A DNA stretch of 64,000 bases. Origin: Larkinella bovis (GTDB lineage: Bacteria > Bacteroidota > Bacteroidia > Cytophagales > Spirosomataceae). The stretch is taken from the NCBI RefSeq assembly GCF_042655385.1, contig NZ_JBHSMA010000009.1:1-64000 (forward strand). The letters are read 5' to 3'. The position numbers and the translations under genes are program-made. The notes beneath the pieces were generated by a model. It did no database searches. It saw nothing but the letters and a program-made list of their open reading frames with translations, and was not told the origin of the DNA. Shown in pieces: positions 43,137 to 52,052 of this stretch. How positions within the stretch are numbered: position 1 is the stretch's first letter; each line of letters starts with the position of its first letter.

Positions 43137-46100
43137 TTACGGCTTTACCACTTTCACCGTCATGGTTTTCTGTCCGCTGCTCACCCGCAGCAGATACAAG
43201 CCTCCCGGTTTGTCCTGCACCGAAAACGTCTGCCGCTCCACGGGTTTGGCCACTTCAAGCTGCCGCTGGCTCACCAGCCGACCACTCCCATCCTCTAGCT
43301 GCAACCGCAGCGACTGGCCTTCCGCCCCCCGGATCTCCACCTCGACCTGATCCGTAACCGGATTACCCAACACCCTCACCTGCAGCTCCGAACCCGCTTC
43401 TGCCGACAAGCGGGCCGGGCTATTACACGTCAGCGGTTTGCCCGAATCCTTCAAATCGTAGCTCGATCCCAGCACCCGCGCCCGGATCGAGCGCGTCACT
43501 CCATCCTTCAATGCCACCGGAACCTCAAAACTGTAGGCATGTGCCCCGTTGCCTTTCCCCGCATTCAAGAGATCCACCCGGTAGATATTCGCCACTGTGC
43601 TGCCCCAAACCGTGCTGCCGGTGTAAAACTCCACCGACACCGGCGTGTTGGGTTTGTTCCGGTCCCACACCCACCCCCGGATCGTGCCGCACTCCACCTT
43701 GTCCAGATACCCTTCAAAGCTGCCCGTCACCGGCGTGCTGGCCGCCGGATGCACCGTCAAATTGAAGCTTACCGAGTTGGTCGCTCCCGGCTCATCGGTC
43801 GCCGAATAACTCAGCACAAACACCCCGCTCTGGGTGGGCGTACCGCTGAGTTGCCGCGTGGCGCTGGTGAAGCTTAAACCGGTCGGCAAGGTGATGAGTC
43901 CGTAACTGAGCGTACTGCCTTCCGGATCGGTGAACACCGGCAACACCGTGCTGAAAGCCACCCCCTGCTGGGCCGTCAGGGCCGACACCGTCGGGGCCAC
44001 GGGCTGTTTGTTGGGGGGCGAGGTCGTTCCTCCGGCACAGATTAAAGCTTTGGGCGAATCTTTCAGAAAGAAACTGCTGCCCGCCACCCGCGCCGACAAA
44101 TAGTGCACCTGCCCATCCTTGAGCGATTCGGGAATGTTCCAGCGGAAGGCGTGGATGCCGTTGCCCTTGCCGGCATCTTTCAGATCCTGGCGGAACTCGT
44201 TGGCGGGGATGGTAGCCAGCCAGGTGGGTCCATCGAGAATATCGACACTCTGGACGGTATTGGGCTTGCCCCGATCCCAGGTCCAGCCCCGGAAGGTGCC
44301 GCAGTCGGCCCCGTAAATAAAGCCGTCGAAGTTGCCGCTGACCGGTGCGGGAATCACCGTCACCTCAAACGGGCTTGGGGGACTCGAACAGCCTTCGAAC
44401 TGGCACAATACACTGTAGGAGAAGGTGCCCGTTGCGCTCGTTGGCACCGAAACGGTGGGTTGACTTCCGGTGTAGGCTCCACTCCAGACCAGGGTGCCCG
44501 CACAGCCTTCGGCTGTCAGGCTGACGAAGGGGGTATTCTGGAGGATGGTCAGACTGGTGGCACTGGTGGCGGTGGGGCTGCTGGAAAGGATGGGAGCGGC
44601 CAGGGCTTGTTTGACCGTCACGGTGGCCGTGGCCGTGGCCCAGCAGCCCAGGGTGGTGCCGGTGACCGAAACCGGGCCGCTGGTGGCTACCGTCAGGGAG
44701 GCTGCGGTGGATTGGTCGCTCCAGCGGTAGGTAGTGGCGCCCGCAGCCGTCAGGGTGGTGGTTTCCCCCGCGCAGAGGGTCCGACTACCCGGGTTGATGG
44801 TGACCACCGGCACAGGGTTAACCGTGAGATTAAAGGCGGTGGTGGTCAGCGACTCACAGGCGGTAGTGAGCACCAGTACATAACTGCCCGCATCGTGGGT
44901 CTGCACCCCGGTGAGGCTGAGGGTGGCGGTGGTCTGGGCGGGCGTCAGGGGGCTATTGTCCTTGAACCACTGGTAGGTGATGGTGGTGGTGGCGGTGGCA
45001 GCCACGGGCACGGTGATGGTGCTCCCAGCGCAGACGGTGGATGCCGCCCCCGGGGGCTGGGTGATGGCCAGATCCTGGCCTGAAAATTGCTGAACTTGAA
45101 GTTCGAGGGCGCCGATGTCGATGCGTCCGCCGTAAAAGCGCGGGTTGCCGTCCAAGTCGGTGGTGCCGCTGGTGGCGGTGGTGCTGTTGGGATCACCCGC
45201 ATTGACGGCGGGTGAACAGGGTGTCAGTTGGAGATTGGTTTCACTGGCAAAGGGCCGGGTAGTGGCCGTCAGGTTGCCATCGCCGGAGTAGCGCGTTACC
45301 GTTTCTTCAAACAAACAGTTCGTGGCAGTGAGAGAAAATCCGCCGAAGGTGTTTGCCCCGCCATTCCCCCAGAACAGGCTGTTGATGGCTTGTAATATCG
45401 CCAGACTAGAACCAATGATCCGGACAGCTCCTCCTGCATAAGCGGAATTATCCACAAACGTACAGTTAGTGCTGATGAGAAAGGTACTTGGAACCGGGTG
45501 GTTTAAGCTCAGTCCGATGGCGCCGCCTTCTCCAATGGTTGAATTACCCTGAAACAGGCAATTGACGAAGGGGAAGATCGGAAGGCCGTATGCTAAAGAG
45601 GTATAAACGGCTCCTCCCCGGGATCCCGTATTCTCAGCGACATACGCGAGATTGTCGATAAAACTACAGTTGGATACCTGGGGGGAGGCATCAGAATTAG
45701 ACATCCCCCCCCCACTGCCAGCTTTGTTGCCCCGAAACGAGCAGTTGCGGATCACCGGCCGGCAGGAGCGCCCTCGATTACTGATCCCTCCCCCTGCAGA
45801 ATAATCCGCATTCCCTCCGCTCACCACAAACCCATCCAGGATGGCCGATTCGCCCAGGGTGATGTTATAATTAATTATCACATGGTACGTATTGTCATCC
45901 CGGTTGCCCGGCTCCCCAATGTCGCCACTGAGGGTGGTGGAGGAGGGCTGGCTGTGGGTGATGGAGGGGCGCTGGCTGAGGGCGGTTTCAGTACCCAAAA
46001 AACCGCCGTAGATGCCCACGTGGTCGCGCATGGTAAAGCTGATGGTGCGGTCGGTGCCGGTGGTGGGTTTATAGACTCCGGCGGCCACCCAGACCTGCAC

Positions 46101-46310
46101 CGTTTGGTCCTGGTGATCTTGCCAGTAGGTGCTGGCGGTTTCGATGGCGGTTTGCAACTGGGTGCCCGGATAGGCAGCCGCCCAGCTGCTGCCGTCGTTG
46201 GCCCCCGAACCGGTGGGGGTGACGTAAAATACTTTCTGGCTCCAGGCCGGAAAACTCAGCAGCAGCGCTGCCAGTAGGAATAGGCTGAGGATACGTAAAT
46301 TGTGGAACAT
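43137..46310 (-). CDS. secreted beta-helix protein with Ig-like repeats and T9SS sorting domain
   Basis: 1057 residues from the ATG at 46310 (MFHNLRILSLFLLAALLL), which gives a normal signal peptide. Residues about 30-400 form a right-handed parallel beta-helix (FRGNKAGSGGGMSN, FVDNSAYAGGAVRI). Ig-like/PKD-type repeats follow to about 640 (LSLTGVQTHDAGSYVLVLTT). Next come two copies of a 100-residue module with CGTxRGWxWDRxKPNT (about 657-757 and 860-960), separated by a putative-Ig domain (LPTGLSFTSATRQLSGTPTQ). The end is a type A T9SS C-terminal domain (GGLYLLRVSSGQKTMTVKVV). Probably surface-attached. No polysaccharide-lyase catalytic residues could be assigned. It sits next to the hybrid regulator. 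Confidence 0.85.
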   Translation of the reverse strand: MFHNLRILSLFLLAALLLSFPAWSQKVFYVTPTGSGANDGSSWAAAYPGTQLQTAIETASTYWQDHQDQTVQVWVAAGVYKPTTGTDRTISFTMRDHVGIYGGFLGTETALSQRPSITHSQPSSTTLSGDIGEPGNRDDNTYHVIINYNITLGESAILDGFVVSGGNADYSAGGGISNRGRSCRPVIRNCSFRGNKAGSGGGMSNSDASPQVSNCSFIDNLAYVAENTGSRGGAVYTSLAYGLPIFPFVNCLFQGNSTIGEGGAIGLSLNHPVPSTFLISTNCTFVDNSAYAGGAVRIIGSSLAILQAINSLFWGNGGANTFGGFSLTATNCLFEETVTRYSGDGNLTATTRPFASETNLQLTPCSPAVNAGDPNSTTATSGTTDLDGNPRFYGGRIDIGALELQVQQFSGQDLAITQPPGAASTVCAGSTITVPVAATATTTITYQWFKDNSPLTPAQTTATLSLTGVQTHDAGSYVLVLTTACESLTTTAFNLTVNPVPVVTINPGSRTLCAGETTTLTAAGATTYRWSDQSTAASLTVATSGPVSVTGTTLGCWATATATVTVKQALAAPILSSSPTATSATSLTILQNTPFVSLTAEGCAGTLVWSGAYTGSQPTVSVPTSATGTFSYSVLCQFEGCSSPPSPFEVTVIPAPVSGNFDGFIYGADCGTFRGWTWDRGKPNTVQSVDILDGPTWLATIPANEFRQDLKDAGKGNGIHAFRWNIPESLKDGQVHYLSARVAGSSFFLKDSPKALICAGGTTSPPNKQPVAPTVSALTAQQGVAFSTVLPVFTDPEGSTLSYGLITLPTGLSFTSATRQLSGTPTQSGVFVLSYSATDEPGATNSVSFNLTVHPAASTPVTGSFEGYLDKVECGTIRGWVWDRNKPNTPVSVEFYTGSTVWGSTVANIYRVDLLNAGKGNGAHAYSFEVPVALKDGVTRSIRARVLGSSYDLKDSGKPLTCNSPARLSAEAGSELQVRVLGNPVTDQVEVEIRGAEGQSLRLQLEDGSGRLVSQRQLEVAKPVERQTFSVQDKPGGLYLLRVSSGQKTMTVKVVKP

Positions 46311-46372
46311 AGAACCGGGGTGTTTAGAGGATAAAACCTGCCCCAAAGTTCCGCAGCGGTTTGCAGACCGAT

Positions 46373-46409
46373 TGTTAATCCTGTACCAAAAGCTGTTAAT
46401 CCTGTGCCA
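46373..46409. promoter_or_regulatory. phased direct repeats, candidate regulator-binding site
   Basis: TGTTAATCCTGTACCA (46373-46388) and TGTTAATCCTGTGCCA (46394-46409) differ at one base and are offset by exactly 21 bp, two helical turns. That is the spacing expected for two AraC-type DNA-binding domains on one DNA face. The site lies 63 bp upstream of the secreted beta-helix gene and just downstream of the hybrid regulator whose output domain is AraC-type. Confidence 0.55.
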
Positions 46410-46435
46410 GCTTCCGGTTTTTTACGTGTTTTTGG

Positions 46436-46455
46436 GGCTTTTTTCGAAAAAAGCC
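46436..46455. repeat. perfect 20-bp palindrome after the hybrid regulator gene
   Basis: GGCTTTTTTCGAAAAAAGCC is a perfect palindrome in the 191-bp gap between the regulator stop and the beta-helix gene start. It could act as a weak terminator hairpin or a protein-binding site. Confidence 0.5.
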
Positions 46456-46501
46456 AGTCGTCAGGAAAAGCGGCTCCGATTCATACGACAATGGCCAGGT
46501 C

Positions 46502-49500
46502 TTATGATACCTGGTTCTCGACAAATTCGGAGGGTGTCATTCGGTAGAGTTCCCGGAAGCAGCGCGTAAAGTAAGAATGGCTTTCGAAGCCGACCATCGT
46601 GGCCGTTTCCGAAACCGTGTATCCCTGCCGAAGCAACTGCGTCGCCCGCTTCAGCCGGTAATTCCGAATGAACTGATTGGCGGGCAAATCCGTCAATACT
46701 TTCACTTTACGGTATAGATTGGTGCGGCTCAAACCGGACAGTTCGGCCAATTGATCAACTCCAAACAATGAATCATCCAGGGCCGTTTCCAACAGTTGAT
46801 AGAGCTTATTTAAAAATGGATCGATCCGTTCGGCAACGGGTAGCGTGATGAGTGTCGCCGGACTGATCAGCGAAGCCCGCAATTTTTCCCGGAGTAGCCG
46901 ACGCAGTTCGAGCTGATTCCGCACCCGCAATTGCAATTCGGAGACCAAAAACGGTTTGGTCAGGTAATCATCGGCTCCCAGCGAAAGCCCTTCCAGGCGG
47001 TTTTCCGTCGTCGATTTGGCGGTGAGCAGAATCACGGGAATATGGCTGGTGGTGTCGGACTCCTTAATTTTTTGGCAAAGCTCAAACCCATCCATCACCG
47101 GCATCAGCACATCGGAAATGATCAGTTCGGGCATTCGTTCCAGCGCGATTTTCAAGCCCTCAGCTCCGTTTGAAGCCCGGTGAACCTGGTAGAGGGGCGT
47201 CAGACTTTCCGTAATAAAATCGGCCAGTTCGTCATTGTCTTCCACCACCAACAGCTGCGGCTGATCATCGCTGAACAACACCGGGGACCGGGAAGTATCG
47301 TTCTCAGTCTTCAACGGGCCAAAACTCACCGAAATCGATTCGGTCCAGGCTTTGTTTTCTTCGTCGGATTTTGCCCGGCGATAAGGCAGAAAAACCGTAA
47401 TGCTTGTTCCCGTACCCGGTTCACTCGTTATCAAAATCCGGCCCTGTTGCAGATGGACCAGTTCTTTCACCAACGCCAGTCCGATTCCGGACCCTTCATA
47501 CCCTCGGGTTGAAGTGGGATCGACCTGGTAAAACCGGTCAAAAATGGCCGATTGCTGTTCTTTCGGAATACCAATACCCGTGTCCGACACCCGAAGCACA
47601 AACGCAGAGGAAATTTGATCCGCATCGGTTTCACTCAGATGCACTTCAATCTCGCCCCCCTCCGGCGTAAATTTCAAGGCATTCGAAACCAGATTGTACA
47701 CAATCCGTTCCAGTAAGGCGGGATCGAACACAAACGCACCGGACGTCGAGTCCCGGAAAACAAGCCGAATGGATTTGCGTTCCGCAAAATCCCGAAACGT
47801 CCTGACCAGTTGCCCGACGACCTCCCCCGGACTGCCTACGCGTTCCTCGACGTTCATGGCCTGGGCGTCCAGTTTCGACAAATCCATCAACTGATTGATC
47901 AACTGCAGCAACTGCCGGGCATTGCGGTGAACGGAAGCCAGCCGGTGAACGTATTTTGTGCCGTCCAGTTCGCGGATCAAGCTTTCCATCGGCGACAGAA
48001 TCAGGGTCAGCGGAGTCCGGAATTCGTGGGTAATGTTAGTAAAAAACCGGGTTTTCATTTCGTCCACTACCTTGAGTTGTTCCGCTTCCTTACGCCGAAT
48101 TTCGACTTCCCGCTGTTTGATTTCAACGGATTGCCGAAGTTGCAGCCGGTTGCGGTAAATGCGCAGAAAAACGTACACCAACCCGATCAGCAGCAAACCG
48201 TAAATCACATACGCCCACCAGGTGGCCCACCACGGCGGCAGAATCGTAATCGAAAGCCGGCGAACCTCCCGGCTCCAGATTCCGGACGTATTGGACGCAT
48301 TGACCAGAAACCGGTATTGTCCCGGTCGCAGGCCCGTATAAACCGCCACCGGTCGCTCGGAAATAACCCAGTCCTGATCCAGCCCTTCCAGTCGGTAGCG
48401 ATACCGGTTTTTAGTGGATTTATTAAATTGCAATGCCGCAAATTCCAGATTCAAAAAGTTCTGGTCATGGTGCAGGCGCAGGCGGGTAAGTGTCTGCTCC
48501 GGCAATTCGCCCAGCGGAGAGCCGGGACCGGGTCGAACGGTCTGGTTATTGATCTGAAGTCCCGTCAGTTCGACCGCGGGCTGGTAGGTATCGTCCGTGA
48601 TCCGGTGCGGGTGAAAAGCCGTGACCCCTTCAAGCCCGCCCATGATGATGCGGTCGTTGGGCAATTGTAAAAAATGAAACCGGTTAAATTCTTCGGCCAA
48701 AACGCCGTCCTGGGTGCCGTAATTCCGGAACGTGAACGTGCGCCGATCCAGCCGGCCGATTCCTTTGTTGGTACCGATCCAGATGCTGCCCGTCCGATCC
48801 GGAATGGCGGAATACACCACGTTGTTGGGCAAGCCATCTGCCACCGTAAACGGCCGGACCTGGCCCGTTCGTTTGTCAAACCGGCCCAGCCCGCCCCCGA
48901 AGGTACCGAACCATAACCAATTCGGCTCAAGAGGATCGGCAAACAGGCAGAACATCGCATCGCTGTTGAGGGAGGCCGGATTGCCGGGCTGGTGCCCAAA
49001 CCGCCGGACCTGGCCCGTCACCCGATCAACTCTGTACAGACCGTGCGACTCCGTGGCCAGCCACAACGCCTGCTGGTCAACCACCAATTGCTGAATATCG
49101 GAACCGACCGAAAACCGGAACGGAAACGCCTGCCAGCGCTGCTGCGCTTCGTCGAACCAGGCCGCCCGGGTTTTATAAACCGTCCAGATACGTCCGTTCG
49201 GATCGGCCGCCAGCGGCACATACGTACTTTCTTCGGGTTCGGCGGGCGGGCGGATCGTTTGTAGTTCTTTCGTATGCAGGTTCAGGCGGTAAAACGGTTG
49301 CCCGCGATTGAACCAAAGCAACCCTTTTCCATCGAGGGCGTACCGAAAATGATACGCATCCGTGCTCGCCGGAAACCGCGGAACCAGGGCCGCCGGAATA
49401 CCCAACTGGCGCACCAGCACGTCGGTACAGAAATCCTGCTGGTAGGGATACCGTTCAAAACCGCTCACCGACAGATCGTATTTGCGGACCCCCGCTCCGT

Positions 49501-50500
49501 TGGTGCCGATCCACAACACATCCGAGCGGTCGACAAAAAGGCTCTTGGCGGTAATGCCCTGCGTCAACTCGGGCAGGTGCTGCAAACCGGATTGTTCGTT
49601 AAAGCGAAAAATCCGGTTCAGCCACAGCAGATAATCGTTGCCCCGGCTATCGGATGTAAACCGGGCCTCCCACCAAACCTTATCATTCAGGACGGGAAGC
49701 GGATACACACGAACGTGCCCTGTTTTGGTATGCAGGAGCGTCAAATGACGGCGGGAATGGATCAGCAGATCCCCATTTTTACGCACTAGCAGACGGCCCA
49801 GAACCGGGTCCGGGAGCATGTTGCCGGATGCTACCGGATAGTGAATAAATTCCCCGCGACGCTCATCAAACCGATCGAGTCCCTGGTCGGTCGCCACCCA
49901 GATATTGCCCTGAAAGTCTTCCTTGACATCCCGGACCGTGTTGTTGCGGAGTGAATTCGGATGGTCGGTGTGTTGAAACCGGCGGTACTGATTCGTGCGG
50001 AGGTCCCAGCACACCAGCCCGTTGTTTCGCATCAGCAGCCAGACGCGCCCCCGGCGATCGGGGCAAATGTCCCAGAGGGTGTCGCGTCCGAAATGACGCC
50101 GATAGAACGGTTCGAGGGTAATATTCCGGAACGTTTCACTAACCGGTTCCAGCACGTCCATTTTGTTCTGCTCACTCTTGATCCAGAGCTGGCCCTGCCG
50201 GTCGAGGGTCAGGTTATAGACATCGGGAAAGGAAAGGGCGGTTTGGGCGGAGGAAGCTACCTGAAAAACCCGAAAACGCTGCCCATCGTACCGGCACAAC
50301 CCGTCGCGGGTCGCCATCCAGATAAACCCCTGCCGGTCCTGAACAATGGAAGAGACAAACGACTGGGGTAAGCCCTGCCGTTCCGTCAATTCTTCCGCAG
50401 CCGGAAGGGCAATCGACTGAGCGGCCAATTCGGACACGACTCCGTGCATGATAAGAACAAAAACAAAGCAAAAGAAATGTCGCCCGGGCAGAAGTCGCAT
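46502..50500 (-). CDS. hybrid two-component system protein (sensor kinase, response regulator and AraC output in one chain)
   Basis: 1332 residues. A signal/membrane segment is followed by about 700 residues of Reg_prop beta-propeller repeats in the periplasm (SSIVQDRQGFIWMATRDGLC, IWIGTNKGIGRL), a Y_Y_Y domain, and a membrane helix near residue 765 (YVIYGLLLIGLVYVFLRIY). HisKA follows with phospho-His near 825 (NITHEFRTPLTLIL), then HATPase (NLVSNALKFTPEGG, VSDTGIGIP, GSGIGLALVKEL), a receiver domain with Asp near 1130 (IISDVLMPVMDGFELC) and an AraC helix-turn-helix (1247-1330, ETATMVGFESHSYFTRCFRE). Such regulators sense oligosaccharides and activate polysaccharide loci. The nearest candidate targets are the beta-helix gene and the SusCD-sulfatase locus. 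Confidence 0.95.
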   Translation of the reverse strand: MRLLPGRHFFCFVFVLIMHGVVSELAAQSIALPAAEELTERQGLPQSFVSSIVQDRQGFIWMATRDGLCRYDGQRFRVFQVASSAQTALSFPDVYNLTLDRQGQLWIKSEQNKMDVLEPVSETFRNITLEPFYRRHFGRDTLWDICPDRRGRVWLLMRNNGLVCWDLRTNQYRRFQHTDHPNSLRNNTVRDVKEDFQGNIWVATDQGLDRFDERRGEFIHYPVASGNMLPDPVLGRLLVRKNGDLLIHSRRHLTLLHTKTGHVRVYPLPVLNDKVWWEARFTSDSRGNDYLLWLNRIFRFNEQSGLQHLPELTQGITAKSLFVDRSDVLWIGTNGAGVRKYDLSVSGFERYPYQQDFCTDVLVRQLGIPAALVPRFPASTDAYHFRYALDGKGLLWFNRGQPFYRLNLHTKELQTIRPPAEPEESTYVPLAADPNGRIWTVYKTRAAWFDEAQQRWQAFPFRFSVGSDIQQLVVDQQALWLATESHGLYRVDRVTGQVRRFGHQPGNPASLNSDAMFCLFADPLEPNWLWFGTFGGGLGRFDKRTGQVRPFTVADGLPNNVVYSAIPDRTGSIWIGTNKGIGRLDRRTFTFRNYGTQDGVLAEEFNRFHFLQLPNDRIIMGGLEGVTAFHPHRITDDTYQPAVELTGLQINNQTVRPGPGSPLGELPEQTLTRLRLHHDQNFLNLEFAALQFNKSTKNRYRYRLEGLDQDWVISERPVAVYTGLRPGQYRFLVNASNTSGIWSREVRRLSITILPPWWATWWAYVIYGLLLIGLVYVFLRIYRNRLQLRQSVEIKQREVEIRRKEAEQLKVVDEMKTRFFTNITHEFRTPLTLILSPMESLIRELDGTKYVHRLASVHRNARQLLQLINQLMDLSKLDAQAMNVEERVGSPGEVVGQLVRTFRDFAERKSIRLVFRDSTSGAFVFDPALLERIVYNLVSNALKFTPEGGEIEVHLSETDADQISSAFVLRVSDTGIGIPKEQQSAIFDRFYQVDPTSTRGYEGSGIGLALVKELVHLQQGRILITSEPGTGTSITVFLPYRRAKSDEENKAWTESISVSFGPLKTENDTSRSPVLFSDDQPQLLVVEDNDELADFITESLTPLYQVHRASNGAEGLKIALERMPELIISDVLMPVMDGFELCQKIKESDTTSHIPVILLTAKSTTENRLEGLSLGADDYLTKPFLVSELQLRVRNQLELRRLLREKLRASLISPATLITLPVAERIDPFLNKLYQLLETALDDSLFGVDQLAELSGLSRTNLYRKVKVLTDLPANQFIRNYRLKRATQLLRQGYTVSETATMVGFESHSYFTRCFRELYRMTPSEFVENQVS

Positions 50501-50535
50501 TGAGTATCAATTACATTACTGCACATTCAAAAATG

Positions 50536-50572
50536 CAAAATATGATCTAGTTCGGTGAATACACAAACAAAA
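50536..50572 (-). promoter_or_regulatory. promoter of the hybrid regulator gene
   Basis: On the minus strand a TTTGTTTG stretch (-33; complement 50564-50571) is followed 21 bp later by TATTTTG (complement 50536-50542), one base short of the TAnnTTTG consensus, then about 35 bp to the ATG at 50500. Confidence 0.45.
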
Positions 50573-50793
50573 GAATGAATAAAATGCCATTTTTTCCAGG
50601 TCAAATTGACGTCCGCCCTTTCTCACCGTCGGAGAGGCAAACTGTCTGACAATTAATTACCAAACACCGCCCCCTTCATCGCATCGTTCACGTTAAGATA
50701 GTAAAAAGTTCCTTGGATTGCCTCCGCAGCGAGTAACCCGCCCCGGTTAACCGGCTTTTTCCGTTGTTGGTGAGATTCCCTACTTGATAACCC

Positions 50794-51756
50794 ATGAACC
50801 GCAGACATTTTCTGGCCCTGGCCGCCGGAGCTTCCGCGCTGGCCAGCCGACCCGCCCTGGCCCAGACGAAGGAGGCCCCAATCCCGATTATCGACACCCA
50901 CATCCACCTGTTTGACCCGACGCGCCCCGAGGGGGTTCCGTGGCCGGCCAAAACCGATGGGCTTCTGTACCAGCCCGCCCTGCCCGACCGGTACCGCGCG
51001 ATTGCCGGGCCGCTGGGCGTGGTGGGCGCCGTGGTCGTGGAAGCCAGCCCCTGGCTCGAAGACAACCAGTGGGTGCTTGATGTGGCCACGAAGGACCCGA
51101 TCATTGTCGGTGTCATCGGTAATCTGGAACCGGGTAAGCCGGAATTTTCGCAACAGCTCGAACGCTTCACGCGCAATCCGCTGTTTCGTGGCATTCGGTA
51201 CGGGAACCTCTGGAACCGCGACCTAATCCAACAACTAACGACCCCCCGCTTCGTTGCGGACCTTGGCTTGCTGGCCCAGGCCGGGCTGGTCCTGGATACG
51301 GCGAACCCTAACCCGGCGCTGCTGGCTGCGGTGGTGCGGCTCACGGATCGGGTCCCGACCCTGCGGGTGGTCATCGACCACCTGCCCCAACTGACCCTGG
51401 CCCGGGATGCCACCGCCCGGAAAGTGTACGAAGCCGACCTGCAGGAGCTCGGGCAGCGCCCCCAGGTGTACGTGAAGATTTCCGAAGTTCTGCGCCGGGA
51501 GGATGGCCGCATTCCCCGGGAACTGAGTTTTTACCGGGCAGGGCTGGACGAACTTGTGGACCGGTTCGGGGAAAACCGCTTGCTGTACGGCAGCGATTGG
51601 CCCAACAGCGATCGCTGGCTGCCGTTTGACGCCGGTTTAAGGCTGGTACGGGATTACTTCACCACAAAAGGACCAACCGTGGCCGAAAAGTATTTCTGGA
51701 AAAACTCGGTAGCTGCGTACCACTGGCAAAAGCGTGACTCTTCCCAACCGGGATAG
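50794..51756 (+). CDS. Tat-exported amidohydrolase, L-fuconolactonase-like (COG3618 type)
   Basis: 320 residues with a twin-arginine signal (MNRRHFLALAAGASALASRP). The mature TIM-barrel begins with the metal motif IIDTHIHLFDP. It continues with GVIGNLEPGKPEF, FRGIRYG, LRVVIDHLPQ and ends with LLYGSDWPNSDRW carrying the late Asp ligand. This architecture is that of sugar lactonases and related amidohydrolases (L-fuconolactonase, 2-pyrone-4,6-dicarboxylate hydrolase). Given the L-fucose dehydrogenase and fuconate dehydratase nearby, hydrolysis of L-fuconolactone to L-fuconate is the best guess. The Tat signal would place it in the periplasm, apart from the cytoplasmic dehydrogenase, so another lactone substrate is possible. 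Confidence 0.8.
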   Translation: MNRRHFLALAAGASALASRPALAQTKEAPIPIIDTHIHLFDPTRPEGVPWPAKTDGLLYQPALPDRYRAIAGPLGVVGAVVVEASPWLEDNQWVLDVATKDPIIVGVIGNLEPGKPEFSQQLERFTRNPLFRGIRYGNLWNRDLIQQLTTPRFVADLGLLAQAGLVLDTANPNPALLAAVVRLTDRVPTLRVVIDHLPQLTLARDATARKVYEADLQELGQRPQVYVKISEVLRREDGRIPRELSFYRAGLDELVDRFGENRLLYGSDWPNSDRWLPFDAGLRLVRDYFTTKGPTVAEKYFWKNSVAAYHWQKRDSSQPG

Positions 51757-51795
51757 CGCCAATGCCTGCGATCTGCCTTTCAATCAAGCTAGCCG

Positions 51796-52052
51796 TAACC
51801 AATCCTTCTTCAACTGAATAATGCTCGGTAAGCGGACTGCTATAAGGCTCAATGAACGACCCATTCATGTTTCAATCCTTCTTCAACTGGATAATGCTCG
51901 GTAAGGATCGTTGTCGTAACGGACGTCGTTCGGGAAAATAACGTTTCAATCCTTCTTCAACTGGATAATGCTCGGTAAGAATTAGTCCGGATTATGATGT
52001 GCTAATGCTGACCATGTTTCAATCCTTCTTCAACTGGATAATGCTCGGTAAG
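51796..52052 (-). CRISPR. four-repeat CRISPR array without cas genes
   Basis: A 37-nt repeat, starting GTTTCAATCC and ending ATGCTCGGTAAG on the plus strand, occurs identically at 51869-51905, 51943-51979 and 52016-52052. A degenerate copy lies at 51796-51832, with four changed bases at its first positions and one internal change. Spacers are 36, 37 and 36 nt and unrelated to each other. The minus-strand repeat ends in ATTGAAAC, the classic crRNA 5' handle of many type I and III systems, so the array is probably read on the minus strand. The decayed repeat at the low-coordinate end would then be the leader-distal end. No cas gene is in the window. Confidence 0.92.

Noticed and set aside
44103..45083. 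Gly-rich 326-codon plus-strand frame
   Set aside because: Antisense to the Ig-like/Thr-rich part of the secreted beta-helix protein; the Gly-rich appearance comes from complementing Thr and Pro codons.
50742..50753. CCGGTTAACCGG palindrome followed by CTTTTT as a terminator
   Set aside because: A 4-bp stem with a 4-nt loop is too weak, and its position before the amidohydrolase start gives no upstream plus-strand gene to terminate.
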